NCBI GenBank assembly: GCA_024400495.1
Contig: JAKSMR010000019.1
Coordinates: forward strand, 1-52,659
Direction of reading: 5' to 3'
Length of the DNA stretch: 52,659 nt
DNA from: Bacteroidales bacterium
Lineage (GTDB): Bacteria > Bacteroidota > Bacteroidia > Bacteroidales > P3
Below the pieces are notes generated by a model. That model saw only the letters and a list, made by a program, of their open reading frames with translations, was not told the origin of the DNA and did not search any database. The position numbers and the translations under genes are program-made. Positions 1 through 5,249 of the stretch are shown piece by piece (position 1 is the stretch's first letter; the number at the start of each line of letters is the position of its first letter).

Positions 1-581
1 CCATCGGTCCCGGCCGAAAAACTACCGGCGCAGTAGACGGCATCGTCTACGTACATGTCAACGGCAAGACTTACGCCAAGTCTGCCCCCATCATGCCCAA
101 GAGCATGTACAACACCCCTGAGGCTAAGAAGCGTCAGGCTCTGTTCAAACTCGTTATGGAGCACCTCAAGTTCCACCGCGGAGAGTTCAACTACCTCTTC
201 GACAAGAAGGGCACCTGGTCTGCCTCCAACGCCTACCACAAGCGCAACGCCAAAGCGCTCCGCGCTGCTCTCGACACCCTGGCCGACCGTATGGTTGCCG
301 GCGACGTGATCTCCAACAACGAGATCGAGAACGCCATCGCCACCTACGCCACCGCCAACCCCACCGCCATCGTGCTGGCCGACAAGGCTCCCTATGCGGT
401 GAAGTACCTCACCGGCAGCTGGCCCGCCACCATCACCCTCAGCACCGCCAACGGCACGCAGACCACCATCGTGCACATCAACAACGGCGTGAGCGACACC
501 GTGTTCCCTCCCGTCGCCAGCAACGGCACCACCCCCGGCCAGCCTCCTCAGGGTAACGACGACGACGCCATCGGCGAGTAA
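1..581 (+). CDS. Hypothetical protein, 5' end outside window
   Basis: The reading frame is open from base 3, so the gene begins before the window; 192 residues are visible before TAA. The first residues (GAVDGIVYVHVNGKTYAKS) look like a short beta-rich segment, followed by a charged helical stretch around an FNYLFDKKG motif, a second helical part, and a Gly/Pro/Asp-rich tail ending in DDDAIGE. There is no signal peptide or membrane segment in the visible part. I do not recognise the family with confidence; the order G-x-VDG-VVY / R-S-P / helical core recalls small phage or Bacteroidales proteins of the DUF6266 type, but this is only a resemblance. The next two small genes on the same strand suggest a short operon of phage-derived or domesticated character. 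Confidence 0.6.
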   Translation, partial: IGPGRKTTGAVDGIVYVHVNGKTYAKSAPIMPKSMYNTPEAKKRQALFKLVMEHLKFHRGEFNYLFDKKGTWSASNAYHKRNAKALRAALDTLADRMVAGDVISNNEIENAIATYATANPTAIVLADKAPYAVKYLTGSWPATITLSTANGTQTTIVHINNGVSDTVFPPVASNGTTPGQPPQGNDDDAIGE

Positions 582-728
582 GTAAGGCAGGAAGGGGTAC
601 CCCTTCCGCCTTATTGACCTGAAAGATTTTTTTTCCTTTGTCATAGGTTGTTGTTTTTTGTTTGGGGTAGCGCAGCCGCTGGGATATGTGGCTGCGCTTT
701 TTTAGATTTAATTTAAGAAAGGATAATT

Positions 729-1022
729 ATGGAAATCATACTCAATTTCATCCTCGCCCTCACCACCCTGCTCGGTGGGATGGGATGGCTCGTGGAGCGC
801 AGGAAGCACAAAGCAGAGGGGGAGAAGGCCGAGCTGGATGTGTCGGTGATCTACGTCAAGGAGTTCCAGAAGCATATCGTAGAGCCCTTGAAGGAGGAGA
901 TACAGAAGAACCGCAATGCTATCAGCATGATGGTCTACTGCCCGAAGTATCCCGACTGCCCCGTGATGTCGCAGCTACAGAAAGAAACCGATTTGTCTAA
1001 CTCTCAAAAGATGTCCGTATGA
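729..1022 (+). CDS. Small membrane-anchored coiled-coil protein (phage holin/spanin-like)
   Basis: 97 residues. Residues 1-21 form one hydrophobic helix (ILNFILALTTLLGGMGWL) directly followed by a basic patch (ERRKHK), then a charged, helix-forming region to about residue 65, a CPKYPDCP pair of cysteines and a polar tail. An A-rich AAGAAAGGATAATT stretch lies just before the ATG. One N-terminal helix plus a cytoplasmic charged helix is typical of small proteins near lysis modules of Bacteroidales prophages, but no lysis enzyme lies in the window. The stop overlaps the start of the next gene by four bases (1019-1022), which indicates translational coupling. Function is not established. Confidence 0.6.
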   Translation: MEIILNFILALTTLLGGMGWLVERRKHKAEGEKAELDVSVIYVKEFQKHIVEPLKEEIQKNRNAISMMVYCPKYPDCPVMSQLQKETDLSNSQKMSV

Positions 1023-1132
1023 AAAAAGATAAAGAGAACCTCGATCCCGCCGTTGTGGCTCCTTGGATCAAAGCCATCATCGCTTTCCTGAGCGCCTTTT
1101 TGGGTGCTATCGGCGGCTCGGTTATAGGGTAA
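1019..1132 (+). CDS. 37-residue membrane microprotein (smalltalk-like)
   Basis: ATG at 1019 overlaps the TGA of the preceding gene in an ATGA-type junction, and the frame stops at 1132 after 37 residues. The N-terminus is charged (MKKDKENLDP); the rest is one hydrophobic helix (VVAPWIKAIIAFLSAFLGAIGG). Size, charge pattern and the small-residue end resemble the tiny Bacteroidales proteins annotated as 'smalltalk protein', which usually sit near HU-like and amidase genes; those partners are not visible here, so the name is a recollection, not proven. The coupled start and the strong terminator immediately downstream support a real gene. Role unknown; a membrane or lysis-associated peptide is plausible. 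Confidence 0.5.
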   Translation: MKKDKENLDPAVVAPWIKAIIAFLSAFLGAIGGSVIG

Positions 1133-1156
1133 TTGTTAACTTGTTAACTTGTTAAC
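1133..1156. repeat. Three perfect 8-bp tandem repeats after the microprotein stop
   Basis: The unit TTGTTAAC occurs three times without mismatch at 1133-1140, 1141-1148 and 1149-1156, starting directly after the TAA at 1130-1132. Each unit contains the palindrome GTTAAC. Its role is unknown; it sits between the stop codon and the terminator hairpin. Confidence 0.85.
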
Positions 1157-1165
1157 TGCATTTGC

Positions 1166-1198
1166 AAGCGACTTTTTCTATGGAAAGGTCGCTTTTTT
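1166..1198 (+). terminator. Rho-independent terminator of the left-edge gene trio
   Basis: AAGCGAC (1166-1172) pairs with GTCGCTT (1188-1194); the stem continues inward through TTTTTC/GGAAAG with two G-T pairs, leaving a 3-base loop, and is followed by a T run (1193-1198). The stem sequence recurs in the hairpin array at 50949-51240. Confidence 0.8.
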
Positions 1199-1217
1199 GT
1201 TAAGGTGGGTTCTATGA

Positions 1218-1405
1218 ATTAAGGTAACCTCTAATAATTAGATTGAGATGATTTTTGAATTTATGTCGAACGGATTTCAAATAAAGGCGAAGAAGCATAG
1301 CCGTAGCTATGGTTCAAGACTTTATGAAGGAAGACGCCGACAGAAAACAAAAAGCGCTCAAGTCTAATGGATTAAAAAAAACTAATTTTTAGAGGTTACC
1401 TTAAT
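1218..1405. mobile_element. MITE-like palindromic element, copy 1 (188 bp)
   Basis: The left end ATTAAGGTAACCTCTAATAA continues to TTAG; the right end (1382-1405) is its reverse complement with one mismatch. Further in, ATTAGATTGAG near the left end is mirrored by CTCAAGTCTAAT near the right end, and the centre holds a CATAGC/GCTATG hairpin. There is no open reading frame of note. Copy 2 at 4641-4826 has the same ends and the same central hairpin but otherwise different sequence. The whole element can fold as one long imperfect stem. Ends in A/T-rich palindromic flanks make a target duplication hard to define. Confidence 0.7.
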
Positions 1406-1647
1406 AAATCTTGAAACGATTACCTCTTGTGCTTTCGGACTCTCACTTGCATCTTTCTCTAAGCTTTTGGGCAGCAGCTCGCTACAGCCCTGCAGCCCTA
1501 GAAAGAAATCTGCTGCGCGATGGCCTTGAAATCATCAAAAGCTGATCTATAGGGCCCAATTGCTTAAGGTGACTTCTGGTGACTTTTGAAAATCCTGCTT
1601 GGCTTCCCTCAAGAAAGACGACGGGAGGGTGCGGACGCGTCTATGGA
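1406..1647. other. Non-coding stretch between repeat element and DMT gene
   Basis: No convincing gene was seen on either strand. It contains GCAGCAGC / GCTGC-type short inverted pieces near 1471-1510 and a direct repeat GGTGACTT at about 1568 and 1578. It lies downstream of the minus-strand exporter gene and may hold its terminator, but no clear hairpin plus T run is visible. Confidence 0.4.
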
Positions 1648-2580
1648 TCAGCGTCGGCCTTCGGGGGCTTTCCCGTTGCCGCTGCTGGCGGCGCGGCTGG
1701 CGTTGACGACATAGACTCCGGAGCATACCATGACGACGGCGAGCCCTTTCTGCCAGCTCATGGCGTCGGTGCCGATACAGATGGCGACGACGGTGGCGAT
1801 GATGGGCTGCATGTAGCCGTAGAGGCTGATGAGGGTGGGGCGGATGCGTTTCTGGGCTATGGGAAGGAGGAAATAGGCGATGAAGGTGGCGAAGAGGATG
1901 AGGTAGGCGAGCTCCCACCACACCAGAGAGGGGACGGCGCCGTAGCTGGCGGTGGCGAGATGGCGCGCGGAGAGGGGCAGCGAGAGGAGGGCGACGACGA
2001 GGAAGCCCCATTTCATGAAGGTGACCACGCTGTAGCGCTGCACCAGGGGACGGAAGATGCCGAGATAGAAGGCGAAGCTGAAGGTGTTGAGGATGAGCAT
2101 CAGCACGCCGAAGGGACGGGTGTGGTCGACGCCGTTGCTGTTGCTGACGGAGTTGAGGATGAGGATGATGACACCACAGAAGCTGACGGCGACGCCGAGG
2201 GCTTTCTTCCAGGTGATGGGCTCCTTGAGGAAGAGGGCGGCGACGAACATGGTCATGATGGGGGTGAGGGAGGAGAGGATGGAGGTGTCGATGGTGGTGG
2301 CTGCCGTGCAGGCGGTGAGGAAGGTGATCTGGGGGATGAAGAGTCCGACGATGGCGGCCAGGGCCATGAGAAGGAGGTCCCGCATGGGCACTCTCTCGCG
2401 GGGCATGAAGAGGGAGCAGAGCCAGAAGAGGCACCCGGCTCCGATGGAGCGCAGGGTGGTGAGCAGAATGGGGGGGAGGTTGCCGTCGGCGGCGATATCT
2501 TTGCAGAAGATGATGTTGAAGCCGAAGATGGCGTAGGTGGCGAAGGCGGTGAGGTGTCCTATGAGTTTCGAACGGTCCAT
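1648..2580 (-). CDS. EamA-family (DMT superfamily) transporter
   Basis: 310 residues with ten predicted membrane helices arranged as two EamA repeats (about residues 8-143 and 157-293). Typical features are the FGFNIIFCK motif after helix 1, L-x-x-L-R in the second helix and L-x-P-I-x-x-x-F-x-A-x-x-x-x-x-E (LTPIMTMFVAALFLKEPIT) at the end of the first half, echoed by YGYMQPIIATVVAI in the second. The family exports metabolites or drugs across the inner membrane; the substrate cannot be told. The C-terminal tail (SSGNGKAPEGRR) is polar and cytoplasmic. A lipoprotein gene lies 165 bp upstream on the same strand, so the two may be co-transcribed, though the GC-rich gap leaves room for a separate signal. 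Confidence 0.88.
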   Translation of the reverse strand: MDRSKLIGHLTAFATYAIFGFNIIFCKDIAADGNLPPILLTTLRSIGAGCLFWLCSLFMPRERVPMRDLLLMALAAIVGLFIPQITFLTACTAATTIDTSILSSLTPIMTMFVAALFLKEPITWKKALGVAVSFCGVIILILNSVSNSNGVDHTRPFGVLMLILNTFSFAFYLGIFRPLVQRYSVVTFMKWGFLVVALLSLPLSARHLATASYGAVPSLVWWELAYLILFATFIAYFLLPIAQKRIRPTLISLYGYMQPIIATVVAICIGTDAMSWQKGLAVVMVCSGVYVVNASRAASSGNGKAPEGRR

Positions 2581-2745
2581 GGGTGGGGTCTCGGGGGTGG
2601 ATGGTGTGTGCTGATGGGCGCTGATGCTGTTCTTTTGGGGTGCCCCTGCTGGGGGTGGATGCCGTGTTGGCTTTTTCTTGCGCCGGCAGGGGGGGGCGTC
2701 GGTGGCTATAGCGTGTCTCTTCTTCTTCTTGGGGGCGGCCGATGG

Positions 2746-3279
2746 CTATTGGGCGCGCTTGGTGCAGTTGTTGGTGAAGATGTAGCCGCAGTCGGTGCCG
2801 CTGATGACGACGCTCATCTCGCTGCGGAAGGAGAAGGAGGGGCTGCCGTAGGTGGCGGTGCCGAAGGTGAGATGGCCGGTGAGGCCGGAGGGGAAGGTCA
2901 TGGTGCTGTTTTCGATGACCAGCCGCCTGTCGGCGTCGAGGTGGGCGTCGGTGTCGTAGTAGGTGACGGGTGTCTGGCTGGTGCCGAGCAGGAGGATGCC
3001 CAGGAGGTGGTAGTGGCCGGCGTCGTCGGTGGCGGTGATGGTGAGGGTGCCGCGCATGGGGGCGGTGGTGGTGCCGGTCTCTTGGTCGCGCTCTTCCTGC
3101 GACTGCCAGATGCCGTCGGCGCCGATGCTGTCGGTGACTACCTCGAGGTCGTAGGTGCCGGCGAAGGCGGGGGTGGCGGATTGGCCTGTGGTGTCGTTGG
3201 TGACGGGGCTCTCTTCTTTCTGGCAGGCGGTGAGGCTGAGGGCCAGGGTGAGGATGAGGATGGAGATGGTATTCTTCAT
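2746..3279 (-). CDS. Putative lipoprotein, unknown function
   Basis: 177 residues. A classic lipoprotein signal peptide ends in the lipobox LTAC with Cys at residue 19, followed by QKEESPVTND, an acidic spacer expected for a surface or periplasm-facing lipoprotein. The mature part is rich in Thr, Gly and beta-strand pattern (TFGTATYGSPSFSFRSEMSVVISG), suggesting a small beta-sandwich or barrel-like fold. Repeated T-D-x-D-x-D-A-H acid patches (DTDAHLDADRR) could bind a cation, which is inference. Codon use is strongly G/C-ending. No family is recognised. It precedes the EamA transporter gene on the same strand. Confidence 0.7.
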   Translation of the reverse strand: MKNTISILILTLALSLTACQKEESPVTNDTTGQSATPAFAGTYDLEVVTDSIGADGIWQSQEERDQETGTTTAPMRGTLTITATDDAGHYHLLGILLLGTSQTPVTYYDTDAHLDADRRLVIENSTMTFPSGLTGHLTFGTATYGSPSFSFRSEMSVVISGTDCGYIFTNNCTKRAQ

Positions 3280-3400
3280 GATGTGTCGTTTTTTTTTTCT
3301 GTTAGTTTCGTTTTGGTTTTTGCCCTCCCTTGAGAGAGGCCCCAGCTTCTTTTTATTCAGATAGGGCTGTTGGCGGTAGGGCTCTCTAAAAAACGCAAAA

Positions 3401-3418
3401 GGACAATTTATATTGTCC
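3401..3418. promoter_or_regulatory. Perfect 7-bp palindrome, candidate operator or terminator
   Basis: GGACAAT (3401-3407) and ATTGTCC (3412-3418) are perfect inverted repeats around TTAT. On the minus strand the palindrome is followed by TTTTGCGTTTTTT. This could be a terminator for leftward transcription, or an operator just upstream of the lipoprotein gene that starts at 3279. The sequence does not decide between them. Confidence 0.4.
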
Positions 3419-3513
3419 CAGGGGGTGGAATTTAGGGAAACAAAAAAAAGAAACTATATACGTGTTGGCGGTTTTTGTTGCAAGGACAAATCATCCTTTC
3501 CTGTAAAAGACTT

Positions 3514-3592
3514 CGTCATTGCGGGCTTGACCCGCAATCTAGACTGTCAAGCATCCCGTCGCAATAGATTGCGGGTCAAGCCCGCAATGACG
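3514..3592. repeat. Perfect 27-bp inverted repeat with 25-base loop
   Basis: The left arm (3514-3540) begins CGTCATTGCGGGCTTGACCC and the right arm (3566-3592) is its exact reverse complement. No T run follows on either side and no gene overlaps it. The motif resembles short palindromic intergenic repeats that occur in many unrelated genomes; copy number elsewhere in this genome is unknown. Confidence 0.85.
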
Positions 3593-3634
3593 GCATACGA
3601 AAGGTTTAGGGGCTTCGCCCAAGACCTTTCTTCG

Positions 3635-3774
3635 GCTGACATTCGTCTACGTTGCTTCGGCTCGATATAGCAAATACATTTGCTCTATGCTCGCTCCTAC
3701 GCAACTCCTGGGAAAGAAAGTAAACTTTCTCTCCTCTCGCTCCTCTTTGAATAACCGGGTTCGCTAATGTCAGC
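3635..3774. other. Candidate structured non-coding element
   Basis: A 140-base segment is bracketed by the inverted repeat GCTGACATT (3635-3643) / AATGTCAGC (3766-3774). Inside are GTTGC (3651-3655) / GCAAC (3701-3705), a hairpin AGCAAAT/ATTTGCT (3669-3684) and a hairpin AGAAAG/CTTTCT (3715-3730). The nested pairing suggests a folded RNA or a palindromic repeat rather than a protein. A 69-codon minus-strand frame over it has no recognisable features. Confidence 0.4.
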
Positions 3775-3827
3775 TGTCGTCTCTCTGGTTTGTGCCAACA
3801 GGTGTATGATTCCACAAAAAAAAGAAA

Positions 3828-3856
3828 CTAGCCCGGGAGGTGTGCTCCCGGGCTAG
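3828..3856 (-). terminator. Terminator of the DUF481-like gene
   Basis: CTAGCCCGGGA (3828-3838) pairs perfectly with TCCCGGGCTAG (3846-3856) around a 7-base loop. On the minus strand the stem is followed by TTTCTTTTTTTTTG. It lies 31 bases past the stop codon of the gene at 3888-4607. Confidence 0.9.
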
Positions 3857-3887
3857 TGTATTGGGGTTGTTGCTGTTCGTGATGAAC

Positions 3888-4607
3888 TTAGAACTTGAGG
3901 TTCAGGGATGCGGTGGTGTGGAAGTCGTCCTTCTGTACGCCGGCGGGAACGAGCTCGTTGTGCTCGTAGGTGAAGTTGAGGCCGAGGGAGGCGTTCTTGC
4001 TGATCTTGGCGTCGAAGGAGGTGACGGAGTTCACTACCCAGTCGCCGCCCCAGTTGTTGATGGCGGGCTGGTAGAAGGTGGTGTGCTTGAGGGAGAGGTT
4101 GTCGGTGATCTTCTGGCGCATCTTGAAGCGGAAGGAGATACGGCTTACCTGGTCGGTCATGCCCTCAACGGATTTGAAGTACTGGGTGTGCTCGAACACG
4201 TAGGCTGCGGAGATGGAGTAGTCGCAGGCGTCGGTGTGGTAGATGCGGTATTTGCCACCCACGAGGAGGTTGAGACGATAGTCGTACATCTTGATGGGGT
4301 TGCAGTTGACGATGGCGGATACGAAGGGGCTCCAGCGGTCGTACTGCCAGACGTCGAACTTGATGCTACCGTTGAAGTTGTTCTCGAACATCTCACCTTC
4401 TTTGAGACCGTAGGAATAGCCTGCGCTGGCGTCGAAAGCGAGGATGCTGTCGTTGCGTTCAATACCTGCGTTGGTGTTGAAGATGGTGGTGTTTACGTTA
4501 CCCGATTTCCAGTCGCCGCCGAAACCGAGTTTGTAGCTCCATTTTTTCTGTGCCGAAACAGTCATTACTGTTGCGAGCATGATCATGATTACAAATACTT
4601 TGCGCAT
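3888..4607 (-). CDS. DUF481-like outer-membrane beta-barrel protein
   Basis: 239 residues with a cleavable signal peptide (MRKVFVIMIMLATVMTVSAQ, cut after about residue 19). The mature part is made of alternating amphipathic strands and ends in ASLNLKF, the aromatic C-terminus typical of outer-membrane barrels. The opening segment K-L-G-F-G-G-D-W-K-S-G-N-V-N-T-T followed by NTNAGIERND fits the DUF481 pattern (YdiY-like, 'salt-induced outer membrane protein' in proteobacteria). The biochemical role of that family is not established. It stands alone: a strong terminator is downstream and a repeat element upstream, and the start is preceded by an A-rich leader with AATAAAAAGAC just before the ATG. 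Confidence 0.75.
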   Translation of the reverse strand: MRKVFVIMIMLATVMTVSAQKKWSYKLGFGGDWKSGNVNTTIFNTNAGIERNDSILAFDASAGYSYGLKEGEMFENNFNGSIKFDVWQYDRWSPFVSAIVNCNPIKMYDYRLNLLVGGKYRIYHTDACDYSISAAYVFEHTQYFKSVEGMTDQVSRISFRFKMRQKITDNLSLKHTTFYQPAINNWGGDWVVNSVTSFDAKISKNASLGLNFTYEHNELVPAGVQKDDFHTTASLNLKF

Positions 4608-4640
4608 GTCTTTTTATTGTTTAATATGTTAGTTATTCTA

Positions 4641-4826
4641 ATATGGTGACCTCTAATAATTAGATTGAGATGGATTGCGGCTTATTTTTGAGCGATTCCG
4701 AGAGGAAGCGCGCAGGTGCATAGCGGTGCTATGTGCCAAGCGGTTACGCTTGGAAGCGCCAAAAAGAAGCAGCAAGACGCTCAAGCTAATGTTACTCATT
4801 TTTCTAATTTTTAGAGGTCACCATAT
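4641..4826. mobile_element. MITE-like palindromic element, copy 2 (186 bp)
   Basis: The ends ATATGGTGACCTCTAATAAT... (from 4641) and ...ATTTTTAGAGGTCACCATAT (to 4826) are inverted repeats with one mismatch over 23 bp. Relative to copy 1 the end sequence changed from GGTAACC to GGTGACC and the partner end changed from GGTTACC to GGTCACC, so pairing is kept. The centre again folds as GCATAGC/GCTATGTGC. CTCAAGCTAAT near the right end mirrors ATTAGATTGAG near the left end. It sits between the DUF481-like gene and tRNA-Gln. Confidence 0.7.
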
Positions 4827-4862
4827 ATTTATGGGTTCTTCCTCGGGGTGCCCGAGGAACGA

Positions 4863-4891
4863 AAAAAGGTAACCGTTCTAGTTACCTTTTT
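4863..4891 (-). terminator. Terminator downstream of tRNA-Gln
   Basis: AAAAAGGTAAC (4863-4873) pairs perfectly with GTTACCTTTTT (4881-4891) around a 7-base loop. It abuts the 3' end of the tRNA and, on the minus strand, ends in a T run. The stem core GGTAAC/GTTACC is the same as the end sequence of the nearby palindromic elements. Confidence 0.85.
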
Positions 4892-4964
4892 GGTTGTCCA
4901 ACCAGGACTCGAACCTAGACTGGCTGATCCAGAGTCAGATGTGCTACCATTACACCATTGGACA
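4891..4964 (-). tRNA. tRNA-Gln (anticodon CUG)
   Basis: On the minus strand the gene runs from 4964 to 4894 plus an encoded CCA (4893-4891). The acceptor arm TGTCCAA pairs with TTGGACA; the D loop is TAATGGTAG; the anticodon loop reads CTCTGGA, giving anticodon CTG after the invariant T33; the T arm is CTAGG-TTCGAGT-CCTGG. The anticodon decodes CAG, which fits a GC-rich genome. One mismatch is seen in the first pair of the anticodon stem. Confidence 0.9.
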
Positions 4965-5192
4965 ATGTGTTTCGTTCTCTCGAAATCGGGTGCAAAAGTA
5001 CTACTTTTTTTGATACTGACAAAATATTTTTTGCCGACGGGTGTCTCTTTCTGCCTTTTGTCGTTATTTTATAACAAGTTAGCCTTGAAACTTTTTTTTG
5101 CTGTTGCTGCCGGGAGCTGTTGAGAAAAGGGGGTGACGGGTGGTGGATTTTTGCAAAATGGGAGGGTGATGGCATCGTTTTTTTCATATGGG

Positions 5193-5226
5193 AAGAGGCA
5201 GACTCTCCGGGGAGAGCCTGCCTCTT
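5193..5226 (-). terminator. Strong hairpin after the outer-membrane barrel gene
   Basis: AAGAGGCAG (5193-5201) pairs with CTGCCTCTT (5218-5226) and the stem continues with CTCTCC/GGAGAG. It begins 24 bases past the stop codon of the 5250-7895 gene. No T run follows on the minus strand, so it may act as a terminator or as a 3'-end stabilising hairpin. Confidence 0.6.
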
Positions 5227-5249
5227 GTGGGGTGGCGTGTGTGTGACGC

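Noticed and set aside
1-1132. Intact prophage at the left edge
   Set aside because: Only three small genes are seen, with no integrase, capsid, tail or lysis enzyme in the window; phage origin remains open.
1579-3333. 584-codon plus-strand frame across the DMT and lipoprotein genes
   Set aside because: Composition is extreme (Gly/Glu/Val) and it spans two independent minus-strand genes with signal peptide and membrane helices.
3606-3815. 69-codon minus-strand protein
   Set aside because: It lies over the nested-stem element, is Arg/Ser-rich and has no start signal or motif; a non-coding element explains the region better.
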